DNA from: Methylococcales bacterium
GTDB lineage: Bacteria; Pseudomonadota; Gammaproteobacteria; Methylococcales; Methylomonadaceae
Assembly: GCA_030949405.1 (NCBI GenBank)
Contig: JAUZSN010000002.1
Span: forward strand, 1,054,001 to 1,118,000
Direction of reading: 5' to 3'
DNA length: 64,000 nt
Shown: positions 46,533 through 54,572 of the stretch, in pieces
Layout of the letters: each line of letters begins with the position of its first letter
How positions within the stretch are numbered: position 1 is the stretch's first letter
Program-made: the position numbers and the translations under genes
The notes under the pieces: model-generated
Told to the model about the DNA's origin: nothing
Database searches by the model: none
What the model saw: only the letters and a program-made list of their open reading frames with translations

Positions 46533-47924
46533 ATGACTTTTAGTATAGCCGAATTATTTTCAAATCATGCGGATGAGAAATTCGCATTGCATGAGCAATA
46601 TCTTAATAACCAAATGGTGCGTGTGCTAAAAACCATTGGTTATGATCGTACCTATACTCGTGCGGAAGGACAGTATTTATACGATAATCAAGGGGCTGAA
46701 TATTTAGATTTATTAAGTGGTTTCGGTGTCTTTGCGCTGGGTCGCAATCACCCCACGGTTATCAAAGCATTGCAGGAAACATTAACCCTCGAACTGCCCA
46801 ATTTAGTTCAAATGGATGTCTCACTGCTGAGTGGCTTACTGGCTAAAAAAATCTTAGAAACCACGCCCGATTCCTTAGATAAAATGTTCTTTTGTAATTC
46901 AGGAACAGAGGCCGTGGAGGCTGCGATTAAATTTGCGCGTTATACCACGAAACGTCAGCGGATTGTTCATTGCGAACATAGTTTTCATGGCTTAACTTTG
47001 GGCGCGTTATCCTTAAATGGTGAAGAAATTTTCCGAGAAGGCTTTGAGCCGTTATTATCAGATTGCAATGCGATTCCTTTTAATGATTTAGATGCCTTAG
47101 AAGAAGTCTTAAGGGGGCGCGAGGTTGCGGCTTTTTTTGTAGAACCGATTCAAGGAAAAGGCGTTAACGTTCCTGATGATGATTATTTACCTGAAGTTGA
47201 ACGATTATGTAAAAAATACGGGACGTTGTTTGTTGCGGATGAAATTCAAACAGGGCTAGGACGCACGGGGAAATTATGGGCCTGTGAACATTGGGGCGTA
47301 ACCCCTGATATGTTGTTAATGGCCAAAGCCTTATCAGGCGGATTTGTACCTATTGGCGCGGTGGCGATGACGACAAAAATTATGGATACGGTTTTTAATC
47401 GAATGGATAGAGCCGTCGTTCATGGGTCAACCTTTGGTAAAAATAACATGGCAATGGCCGCAGGGTTAGCGACGTTACACGTTATTGAAGATGAAAATCT
47501 GGTTGAAAATAGTGCAAAAATAGGCGATGAAATAATTACGCAGATTAATGCCATGTCCGCCGATTATCAATTTTTAAAAGAAGCGCGAGGGAAGGGTTTG
47601 ATGATTGCGGTTGAATTTCAATCCCCTAAAAGCTTATCGTTAAAAGCGGCTTGGACGATGTTAGAGGCGGCGAATAAAGGCTTGTTTTGTCAGATGATTA
47701 CGATTCCATTATTTAAAGAGCATAAAATTTTAACGCAAGTCGCAGGTCATGGAATGAATGTGGTTAAGTTATTACCCCCGTTAAATTTAACCAATAAAAA
47801 TAGTCAACATATTATTAGTTCCTTTGATAAAACGATTGCAGACACCCATCAAATTCCCGGTTCCATTTGGGATTTAGGCAAAACATTAGCCAGCCATGCG
47901 TTAAAAAATAAAACTAAAAAATAA
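46533..47924 (+). CDS. hpnO: Hopanoid aminotransferase HpnO
   Basis: This class III PLP aminotransferase has FFCNSGTEAVEAAIKFAR, VEPIQGKGVNVP, VADEIQTGLGRTG and MAKALSGGFVPIG with the Schiff-base lysine. HpnO converts the terminal aldehyde of the hopanoid side chain to an amine and so leads to aminobacteriohopanetriol. The frame stays open from a TTG at 46485 inside hpnN, but the ATG at 46533 fits the family start and follows GAGATAACG. About 463 residues. Confidence 0.92.
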   Translation: MTFSIAELFSNHADEKFALHEQYLNNQMVRVLKTIGYDRTYTRAEGQYLYDNQGAEYLDLLSGFGVFALGRNHPTVIKALQETLTLELPNLVQMDVSLLSGLLAKKILETTPDSLDKMFFCNSGTEAVEAAIKFARYTTKRQRIVHCEHSFHGLTLGALSLNGEEIFREGFEPLLSDCNAIPFNDLDALEEVLRGREVAAFFVEPIQGKGVNVPDDDYLPEVERLCKKYGTLFVADEIQTGLGRTGKLWACEHWGVTPDMLLMAKALSGGFVPIGAVAMTTKIMDTVFNRMDRAVVHGSTFGKNNMAMAAGLATLHVIEDENLVENSAKIGDEIITQINAMSADYQFLKEARGKGLMIAVEFQSPKSLSLKAAWTMLEAANKGLFCQMITIPLFKEHKILTQVAGHGMNVVKLLPPLNLTNKNSQHIISSFDKTIADTHQIPGSIWDLGKTLASHALKNKTKK

Positions 47925-47944
47925 TTTTTCTGAGGGAATGAATC

Positions 47945-48082
47945 ATGGGCTTTTATAAAACCAGTAAAAAAGTAAGATACACCCTTTCGGTTGTTTATGT
48001 TGTCATTATGGGATTTATTCTCATTGGAACCTATATTTCCCAGCCAGAAAACGTTGTCGAAAAAGAAACCGCCCCGTTATAA
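47945..48082 (+). CDS. 45-residue single-span membrane peptide after hpnO
   Basis: A small frame begins at an ATG preceded by CTGAGGGAATGAATC, a strong ribosome binding site. It encodes a basic N-terminus (MGFYKTSKKVRYTL), one 20-residue membrane helix (VVYVVIMGFILIGTYI) and a short acidic tail. The charge pattern places the N-terminus inside. It lies 20 bases after hpnO on the same strand and probably shares the transcript. The sequence is not a known family to me; a small accessory subunit for HpnN or another hopanoid protein is possible but unproven. Confidence 0.6.
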   Translation: MGFYKTSKKVRYTLSVVYVVIMGFILIGTYISQPENVVEKETAPL

Positions 48083-48140
48083 TTATTTTTCGTATGGATA
48101 GGGCATCCTTCATTTTTCGGTTTACAGTTTAAATCGGAGT

Positions 48141-48189
48141 CCAATAGCTTTAGCTATTGGCGAGTCACGAAAATAGCTAAAGCTATTTT
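48141..48189. repeat. Two tandem AGCT hairpins
   Basis: CCAATAGCTTTAGCTATTGG and AAAATAGCTAAAGCTATTTT are two nine-pair stems with TT and AA loops, nine bases apart. They share the AATAGCT arm and may together act as a terminator or mRNA-stabilising structure after the hpn operon. Confidence 0.55.
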
Positions 48190-48234
48190 ACGCCACACTA
48201 TTTTTTAAGAATAAAGTATAAGCTACTTTTGAGC

Positions 48235-48382
48235 GGCGACCAACTTAAGACGGAACACGATGGAGCGAGGCTTAACCATTCGTCCTGAGCTTGTCGAAGG
48301 GCGGACGGTTAAGCCGTTCATACTTCAACAAGCTCAGGGCGAACGACTTAACCTCAATGTTCCCCATCTTAAGTTGATAGCC
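48235..48382. mobile_element. 148-bp MITE sharing the ends of the 1.7-kb IS
   Basis: The left end GGCGACCAACTTAAGACGG and the inverted right end CATCTTAAGTTGATAGCC match the IS ends. CTTTTGAGC (48226-48234 and 48383-48391) flanks it as a direct repeat of nine bases. The interior carries a longer inverted pair (TCCTGAGCTTGTCGAAGG and its partner CAACAAGCTCAGGGCGAACG) that would fold into a cruciform. Confidence 0.85.
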
Positions 48383-48452
48383 CTTTTGAGCTAAATGAAA
48401 AATACCAAGCCTTATATCGATTACATCCCCTTAAATTAATCATCTAAATCCC

Positions 48453-49160
48453 GTGTCTATTCATCTTATTTTCGATTTACTGGCCTTATTAAGTGGAATC
48501 TTTGTTAGCGCATGGTTTCGGAAAAAATATGGTCTCAAACGTCCTATTGGAATTATTCAATCCTCGCAATACGACTATTATTTGATTACTTTACTCGTCG
48601 GCTTAATCGGAGGAAGCGTAATCTTGGGTACGCTTAATATTTATCTTGCGGGCTATCAGGGCGTGGCTAAAAGTATGCTGGGGGGGATTTTTGGTGCGAT
48701 TGTGGCGGCAGAAATCTTTAAATATTTTTCCAATATCCGACAATCAACGGGATTATATTTTATACCAGGGTTACTCATACTCATTATCGTTGGCCGAGTG
48801 GGCTGTTTTTTAGCAGGCTTAGACGATTTTACCTATGGAGTAGAAACGAGCGTACCTTGGGGGGTTAATTTTGGTGATGATATTAAACGCCACCCTGTGC
48901 AGTTGTATGAGTCATTAACGATGTTTATTTTCTTAATTATCTTGTTAATCCGCTATCCCAAAAATCCCTTATTTTGGCAACGACACGGCTTTTATCTCTT
49001 TGTCGGGGTGTACGCGGGACAACGGTTTATATGGGAATTTTTAAAACCTTATCCCTATTTATGGGCTAATTTTAATTTATTCCATTTATTGAGTTTTTTG
49101 CTGATACTTTATGCGTTGTGGATGCTAACACGAAAACAGTCATCGCCGTTAACCGATTGA
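48453..49160 (+). CDS. Lgt-like prolipoprotein diacylglyceryl transferase paralogue
   Basis: The 235-residue, roughly seven-span membrane protein resembles Lgt: IVGRVGCFLAGLDDFTYG replaces the Lgt signature GRIGNFINGE, and PWGVNFGDDIKRHPVQLYESL keeps the conserved RHPxQLYE segment. The HGG motif of canonical Lgt appears as SMLGGIFGA, so the histidine is missing. It may be an inactive or changed-specificity relative rather than the essential enzyme. The start is a GTG at 48453 with only a weak ribosome binding site. Confidence 0.7.
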   Translation: MSIHLIFDLLALLSGIFVSAWFRKKYGLKRPIGIIQSSQYDYYLITLLVGLIGGSVILGTLNIYLAGYQGVAKSMLGGIFGAIVAAEIFKYFSNIRQSTGLYFIPGLLILIIVGRVGCFLAGLDDFTYGVETSVPWGVNFGDDIKRHPVQLYESLTMFIFLIILLIRYPKNPLFWQRHGFYLFVGVYAGQRFIWEFLKPYPYLWANFNLFHLLSFLLILYALWMLTRKQSSPLTD

Positions 49161-49178
49161 ATTTGAAGTTGAATAAAA

Positions 49179-50363
49179 TTAATCGGGGTTCATTTCTTTT
49201 AAATAACGTAACCATTGCTGAGCGGTTGTCGCTGTATTTTTATGTAAAATAGCCCCTTCAAATGCGGACTCTGCTTCCGTTAAATTTTGAAGATGATAGT
49301 GTGTTGTGCCTAATAATAACTGACTTAATCCCTTGTCTTCAAACCCTCCTAACGTTAAGGCGTTATTAAATCCCGCCAGTGCCTGTTGCCAATTTTTTTG
49401 ACGGCTATAAATTTGAGCTAATTTTTCATAAATAGAGGCTTTCGGATTAAGTGCTAAAGCGGCTTCTAAGGCTTTTTGAGCAGCGGCTTGTTCTTTCGCC
49501 TTTAGCCATGTAAGACCAAATAATTCTAAAGTCTTTGCAGTTTCAGGTAATGTTTTTTTATCAAATTGTTGCTGTAAAAATTCCGCTGCTTTATGCGGTG
49601 TTTTTGCATATAAAAATAAGTGAACTAAGTCCAATAGCTCGATTTCTGTGGTTAAAAAGCCGCGTTGATAGGCTAACTGTTGAATATTCGCGGCATGACT
49701 GTAATCTTCGGCATTATGATAAGCGGTTGCTAGTTTTTGCCAGTTCGCCTTATTGTCAGGCTCTTTTTTTAATAACCGCTCTAAAACGGTAATAGCCGCA
49801 CGATAATCTTTGGTTTTATACCCTAATGCTAACTGTAAATCCGCCCAGGCTTTAGGTGGATTCTTGGTTACTTTCATCGCTTTTTTAACCAAGGCCATTG
49901 CTTTATTGTATTGCTGATGTTGACTAAACAAATTAGCTAATAACATCGCGGTTTTAGGCTTAGGATTTGGGTTGCGTTTAAACCAAGGGTCTAATAAGGC
50001 AAAGGCTTTAGTTGATTGTTTATTCACTAAATAAAACTGCCCTAACGTCAGTTGTGCTTTTTGAGTCGCCGCATAAGGCAATGATTTAATCGCTAATGCC
50101 TTGTTAATGTATTTGATGGCTTCGATATAATTTTTTTGTCCCGCCTTAACCGAGGATAAACTGCGTAATAAAATCGCCTTTTCATAGCGATTATTACGTT
50201 GTTTTAAACGTTTTTTTAAGAGTTTTTCAGCCTGTGAGTACGATTTTTTGGCGATTAAACGATCGGCTTGCTTTAATTGCTGATAAACAGGGGCTGAAAC
50301 GATAGCCGCAAAACTGGGGCTGACCAGACAAAATAATAATAGAATTTTAAGACTTAATTTCAT
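49179..50363 (-). CDS. Periplasmic TPR protein of the TonB2-type cluster
   Basis: After a signal peptide (LLLFCLVSPSFAA) the 394-residue protein consists of about ten helical hairpins, for example AEKLLKKRLKQRNNRYEKAI and ALEAALALNPKASIYEKLAQIY, typical of tetratricopeptide repeats. It overlaps the tonB stop by four bases (ATGA). In Vibrio TonB2 loci a TPR gene follows tonB2 in the same place; its role in energy transduction or iron uptake is not settled. Confidence 0.8.
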   Translation of the reverse strand: MKLSLKILLLFCLVSPSFAAIVSAPVYQQLKQADRLIAKKSYSQAEKLLKKRLKQRNNRYEKAILLRSLSSVKAGQKNYIEAIKYINKALAIKSLPYAATQKAQLTLGQFYLVNKQSTKAFALLDPWFKRNPNPKPKTAMLLANLFSQHQQYNKAMALVKKAMKVTKNPPKAWADLQLALGYKTKDYRAAITVLERLLKKEPDNKANWQKLATAYHNAEDYSHAANIQQLAYQRGFLTTEIELLDLVHLFLYAKTPHKAAEFLQQQFDKKTLPETAKTLELFGLTWLKAKEQAAAQKALEAALALNPKASIYEKLAQIYSRQKNWQQALAGFNNALTLGGFEDKGLSQLLLGTTHYHLQNLTEAESAFEGAILHKNTATTAQQWLRYLKEMNPD

Positions 50364-51153
50364 CGTAATTTAAATTGTATCGTTTGTACAGCTCGTTGAG
50401 CAACCGCTTGACCATTAACTTTTTTCGCTTTAAATTTCCAGCTACGAATGGCTCTAAGAGCAGCTTTATCAAACACGCCACTGGGCTTGGATGAAACCAC
50501 AAAGGGACTTTTTACACGTCCATTCGCGGTGATGATAAATTGGACTTTGACCCAACCTTTTTGTCGGCGACTTAAAGCTCGTCTTGGGTATTTAGGAGCA
50601 ACACGGTAAGTCGGACGAACATTTGAACTCACCTTATTTGACATTTTAGGGGCGGCCACTTTAACAGGCTTTTTGACGACAACTTTAACGGGTTTTGGCC
50701 GTGTTACTTTAGAGACTACTGTAGGCTGGGCCGTTACCGTAGGTTTGTTAACCGTTCTTACGGATTTTATCGGCTTTATGGATTTTATCGGTTTTATTTT
50801 AGGTTTCGGCTTTTTTTTTCACGACCGCTAATTGTATATCCGAATTGGTTAATAAATCAGGCTCAGGAATACTCAGCTCAGGTATTTCCATTTCAGGGAT
50901 TATTTTTTGCTCGATCGGTTTTTGTTGCGATTCTTCAGGGGGCGGCGGGGGGGGCGGCTCTTCCTCTGGGAGTTCTCGTTTGCTTTCAACGTCCTTATCA
51001 AGCTTTTTAAGTTTTACAAATTCGGTCATTTGTAAATGGGGGCTTTTTTTTTAAGGGCTGTTGATTATTACTAATCATGATCTGCATTAGCCAGAATAAA
51101 ATTAATGAAACGAAAAGTCCCAATAGAATGGCAAATGTTGAGTGTTTCGCCAT
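50360..51153 (-). pseudogene. tonB: TonB energy transducer, broken by two homopolymer frameshifts
   Basis: Three fragments in order make a complete TonB. A membrane anchor comes first (MAKHSTFAILLGLFVSLILF, ATG at 51153). A proline-rich linker follows (MTEFVKLKKLDKDVE, EEEPPPPPPPEES), then KPKPKIKPIKSIKPIKS and the C-terminal domain (YRVAPKYPRRALSRRQKGWV). The anchor and linker join if one A is removed from the nine at 51044-51052; the linker and C-domain join if one is removed from the nine at 50811-50819. The restored protein has about 263 residues. TonB transmits proton-motive force to outer-membrane receptors. The flanking genes are intact, so an artefact or phase change is more likely than decay. 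Confidence 0.8.
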
Positions 51154-51560
51154 TAATCTACATCCGTGGCAATAGAGGCGTTCATCACCCCTGCGAGACG
51201 AATTTGATCCATCACTTGAATCAATGTCTTTGTTTTTGAATTTTTATCGGCGGCAATAATAACGGATCCTAACGGGTTTTCAGCGTGTAGGCGTGCAATA
51301 TTAGCTCGCACGGCGCGTATATCGGTGAGGTGTTTATCAACCCAAACATTTCCATTGGCTTTAATCCCGACAATAATATTGGCATTTTCTTTGCGTGTTG
51401 CTGTTTCCGCCGTAGGACGGTTAACTTCAATCCCTGATTCTTTGACAAAGGAGGTGGTGACAATAAAAAAGATTAACATGATAAACACGATGTCGAGCAT
51501 CGGGGTCATATCAATATCAGCGGATTCTTGGGTATTTGAACGGCTAGATCGGCGACGCAT
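51153..51560 (-). CDS. exbD: ExbD biopolymer transport protein
   Basis: The 135-residue protein has a short basic start, one membrane segment (IDMTPMLDIVFIMLIFFIV, with the functional aspartate) and a periplasmic domain with VIIAADKNSKTKTLIQVMDQ. ExbD forms the proton channel with ExbB and drives TonB. Its stop overlaps the restored tonB start by one base. Confidence 0.92.
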   Translation of the reverse strand: MRRRSSRSNTQESADIDMTPMLDIVFIMLIFFIVTTSFVKESGIEVNRPTAETATRKENANIIVGIKANGNVWVDKHLTDIRAVRANIARLHAENPLGSVIIAADKNSKTKTLIQVMDQIRLAGVMNASIATDVD

Positions 51561-51567
51561 AATAAGA

Positions 51568-52101
51568 CTATTTTAATGAATGATATTTTAATAAATCGGC
51601 TAAATGATGGCTTTCATCACTGATCCGTTCTTGAATGATTTTACTGAAATAAAGCCCTGAAATAGCAATAACCATCCCTGCCATTGTTGGGACGGTCGCT
51701 TGGGAAATACCCGATGCCATCGCGCGTGCATTGCCCGTTCCTGTGATGGCAAGGACATCAAAAACACTAATCATCCCCGTCACTGTCCCTAATAAGCCTA
51801 GCAGAGGACACAGCGCAATTAACATTTTTATAATCGGCACGGTTTTATTCATGCTGATTTTGGCTTCCGATAATAACGCTTTACGAATAAAAAGGGATTT
51901 TTTTGAGGTTTTATCGTGACGCTTTTCCCAGCTTTCTAGGCAGTGTAAACGCAATTCGGGATAATGAAATTTGAAAAATAGCAGGCGTTCAATAATGAGT
52001 GTCCATAATAAGATGGATACCCAGAGTATGACCGTGAGCAACGTACCGCCCATCTCTAAAAAATTATTAATCGCATCAAAAAAGCTATTAAAAGCGTTCA
52101 T
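51568..52101 (-). CDS. exbB: ExbB/TolQ proton-channel protein
   Basis: The ATG at 52101 starts MNAFNSFFDAINNFLEMGG; the frame reads further upstream but overlaps the preceding gene. Three membrane segments and the motif ALCPLLGLLGTVTGMISVFDVLAITGTGNARAMASGISQA are typical of ExbB. At 178 residues it is the short ExbB2 type. TAATG overlap joins it to the TtpC-like gene. Confidence 0.9.
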   Translation of the reverse strand: MNAFNSFFDAINNFLEMGGTLLTVILWVSILLWTLIIERLLFFKFHYPELRLHCLESWEKRHDKTSKKSLFIRKALLSEAKISMNKTVPIIKMLIALCPLLGLLGTVTGMISVFDVLAITGTGNARAMASGISQATVPTMAGMVIAISGLYFSKIIQERISDESHHLADLLKYHSLK

Positions 52102-53438
52102 TATTTTTCTAACCGTCGCGATAATATACCAGCGGTTTGTTCGTCTAATATTTGAATCAACGTCCGACTGCGGGCGGCCACAATACTGTGTAAAAATAAT
52201 AAAGGAATGGCAATACATAAACCCAGCATCGTAGTGACTAATGCTTGTGAAATCCCGTTAGCCATTAATTTAGGATCCCCCGTTCCAAACAAACTAATCG
52301 CTTGAAAGGTTGCGATCATGCCCGTGACCGTTCCTAATAATCCTAATAAAGGCGCGACGGCGGCAAGAAGTTTTATCATCGGCAAGCCCTTTTCTAACGC
52401 AGGGATTTCACGAGTAATCGCTTCATCTAATAATAACTCTAAATTATCGCCATCGGCTTGATTATCATTTTGTGTCGCAATAAAAACCCGACCTAAAGGG
52501 TTATCATCGTTTGCCTTTTCTTGCTCAATTTGTTCGTTTATTTTTTTAGCCGTTAGCGATAGCATCGTTAACCTAACTAAAGCATAAATAAACCCAAGCC
52601 CACCCATGACTAAAATAATATAACCAATAACCCCGCCTTGTTTAATCCGTTGAATGGTATCAGGAGCTTGAATTAACATGCTCAAAATAACTCCACGCGT
52701 GGGGTCAATACCAATATCAACCTGTCCTGTGTTAACACTGTCCATATTTTCCGCCATACTGAGGTAGTCCCCTTGAGGCTGGCGTGGAAGGGTTACTAAT
52801 TTTCCTGTTTCGGGTAAGTAGCGTAAATATTGACCCTTTGAAAAGGCATTAAAATTACCGACCCGAATGACTTTGTTTTGTTCTGGCGTACCCGCGCTAT
52901 TTAATACCTCAGTAGTAAAATAAACGATTTTTCCTGATTCGGTCATTTCCTGCTGTAAGGTAATCCATAAGGCTTCAAGCTGGTCAATGGTCGGGATTTT
53001 TTTACTTTTAGAAATTTTATTGAGTAGAAGGCTACGTTGTGGAAATTGGGCTGAAATCAATGAGCTGTCTAAATTAACTTTTAAATCGCCCGCGACTTGT
53101 TTGGCCACGGTAAATAAGTCCGTTAAATCACCGCTATTTTCTTTGAGTAACGTTTGCAATAAGGCCAATTCATTTTCATTGTTTTTAACGGTGGCCTTTA
53201 ATTCATTGGTTATTTTACTGTGGTCTTTGAATGTTTGTTGGGCCGTATTTAACAAGGCTTGTTGTTTGCTGTTATCTGCTGAAAAACGAGTTTCACGTTC
53301 TTGATTTATTTTTCCTTCCATGCCTTGTATTTTTTGGGCTTCTCGCAATAATTGCGTTAAGTCTAAATGTTCTGCAAAGAGAGGTTGAATCGTAAAGGTG
53401 AGTAATAACGTCAGGATTAGTTTTTTCATCAGCTTCAT
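52101..53438 (-). CDS. TtpC-like ExbB protein with periplasmic coiled-coil extension
   Basis: The 445-residue protein has a signal peptide (FTIQPLFA), a long predicted coiled coil (residues 25-130) and a DUF3450-associated region. The C-terminal MotA/TolQ/ExbB domain has LLAAVAPLLGLLGTVTGMIATFQAISLFGTGDP. This is the architecture of TtpC, which is needed by the TonB2 system in Vibrio. It overlaps DUF3450 by four bases (ATGA) and exbB by one. Confidence 0.85.
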   Translation of the reverse strand: MKLMKKLILTLLLTFTIQPLFAEHLDLTQLLREAQKIQGMEGKINQERETRFSADNSKQQALLNTAQQTFKDHSKITNELKATVKNNENELALLQTLLKENSGDLTDLFTVAKQVAGDLKVNLDSSLISAQFPQRSLLLNKISKSKKIPTIDQLEALWITLQQEMTESGKIVYFTTEVLNSAGTPEQNKVIRVGNFNAFSKGQYLRYLPETGKLVTLPRQPQGDYLSMAENMDSVNTGQVDIGIDPTRGVILSMLIQAPDTIQRIKQGGVIGYIILVMGGLGFIYALVRLTMLSLTAKKINEQIEQEKANDDNPLGRVFIATQNDNQADGDNLELLLDEAITREIPALEKGLPMIKLLAAVAPLLGLLGTVTGMIATFQAISLFGTGDPKLMANGISQALVTTMLGLCIAIPLLFLHSIVAARSRTLIQILDEQTAGILSRRLEK

Positions 53439-54208
53439 TTTCCTTCTTCTGCGGCGGCAACGGGTAAGATAAGTAAGTCGGGCGCAGATTGTTTTCGGGC
53501 AACACTTAAGCCATCATGAATCTTATTACGATAGCTATCGGGTAAGGTTTCCCAACGTTTTTCCGTTTTATTCCAAAAACCTGTTTCACTGCCATCCAGT
53601 CGTTGATAATAGAGGGCGATACGTCCAAGCCGTAAAAAATCAACAGGACTTTTCGTTCCGTTTAAGTTGATTTCATCCTTATAGGCTTCGATGGTATTGC
53701 CGTATTCATTTTCAATTTGATACGCTTCAATAATACGACGAAACTTTTCAGCTTTGGTGACATCGGCTCTTAACATCATCGCCTTTAACTTGGTTAACCG
53801 CTGCTTACGTTCTTCAGGAAGAAAGGGTAAGTCTAAGGCAATAAACGCATCTAAATTGGTTAGCATCCGTAAGATTAAAGGGGTAATTTCGTTTTGCGTG
53901 GTGACAATGGTTTTTAATTGTTCTTCCAGTGAGGATTTTTCAAGTTTTTGATTAATTAAAACCTGTTGTAAATGCTCGGATTGGATTTTTAAATTTTTAG
54001 TTTGTCGGGTGGCAAAACGATATTGCTCCAGTAAGGTTCCTGTTTGTTGACTCAGGGTGTCAATTTTTTTTTGTGAATCGGCGGCGGCTTCTTGTGTTGC
54101 TTGATTAACGCGAATAGCATCTTCTAAGGGAGCAGAAACACAAGGAAAAGACAGTACCGCAACCATTAATACAATAGGGGTTTTTACAGGCGGGTAAAAA
54201 AAGGACAT
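53435..54208 (-). CDS. DUF3450 family periplasmic protein
   Basis: After a signal peptide (VAVLSFPCVSA) comes a coiled coil (ATQEAAADSQKKIDTLSQQTG) and then RLGRIALYYQRLDGSETGFWN, the DUF3450 signature. The 257-residue protein is the first gene of the DUF3450-TtpC-ExbB-ExbD-TonB-TPR operon, the same order as Vibrio TonB2 loci. It probably contacts the coiled coil of TtpC. Function is not established. Confidence 0.87.
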   Translation of the reverse strand: MSFFYPPVKTPIVLMVAVLSFPCVSAPLEDAIRVNQATQEAAADSQKKIDTLSQQTGTLLEQYRFATRQTKNLKIQSEHLQQVLINQKLEKSSLEEQLKTIVTTQNEITPLILRMLTNLDAFIALDLPFLPEERKQRLTKLKAMMLRADVTKAEKFRRIIEAYQIENEYGNTIEAYKDEINLNGTKSPVDFLRLGRIALYYQRLDGSETGFWNKTEKRWETLPDSYRNKIHDGLSVARKQSAPDLLILPVAAAEEGK

Positions 54209-54305
54209 ATAATAAAATTGTGATTGGGTAAAAGAAAAATTAACAGCGTAAATGCGGTAATTTATATCATAATTACTTGTGTCTGATAAAGGGTTTAACT
54301 CAAGA

Positions 54306-54322
54306 TGCGACTATTAGTCGCA
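54306..54322. promoter_or_regulatory. Perfect eight-pair hairpin between bfd-like gene and TonB2 operon
   Basis: TGCGACTA-T-TAGTCGCA is a perfect palindrome. It lies after the bfd-like stop and about 100 bases before the DUF3450 start on the minus strand. It may be an attenuator or an operator. No T-tract follows on the minus strand. Confidence 0.4.
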
Positions 54323-54350
54323 CTTTAGAATGCGATGTAATGCGTCTTAA

Positions 54351-54557
54351 TTACTGTATCCCCTTTGATTTATTTACTAATTCAAGAATTAAAATATCAC
54401 AGCTACCACAGCCCGTTCCCGCCCCTGTAGCGGATGAAATTTGGTCAAGGGTATTTTTACCTTTCATAATAAGGGCTTCAATTTTAACTTGCGTTGTTCC
54501 AGTGCAATCACAAATAATAGTATTCGCTTTCGTGGAATCATCTTCAATAATCATCAA
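54351..54557 (-). CDS. BFD-like [2Fe-2S] ferredoxin domain protein
   Basis: The 68-residue protein is a single BFD domain with the cluster cysteines in TIICDCTGTT and GTGCGSCDI. Bacterioferritin-associated ferredoxin reduces the iron store so that iron can be released. It is separated by 15 bases from the hybrid kinase gene upstream and by 142 from the TonB2-type operon downstream. A link with iron homeostasis fits the context. Confidence 0.75.
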   Translation of the reverse strand: MMIIEDDSTKANTIICDCTGTTQVKIEALIMKGKNTLDQISSATGAGTGCGSCDILILELVNKSKGIQ

Positions 54558-54572
54558 TATTGCCCAACTTGT

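Larger units (their letters stand above)
48083..48452. other. 370-base intergenic region with two hairpins and a MITE
   Basis: It contains the paired hairpins at 48141-48189 and the 148-bp MITE at 48235-48382. No gene is seen. Confidence 0.6.

Noticed and set aside
54209-54300. Possible Fur box upstream of the TonB2-type operon (around GTAATTTATATCATAATTAC)
   Set aside because: Symmetric and AT-rich, but the match to the GATAATGATAATCATTATC consensus is too poor to call.
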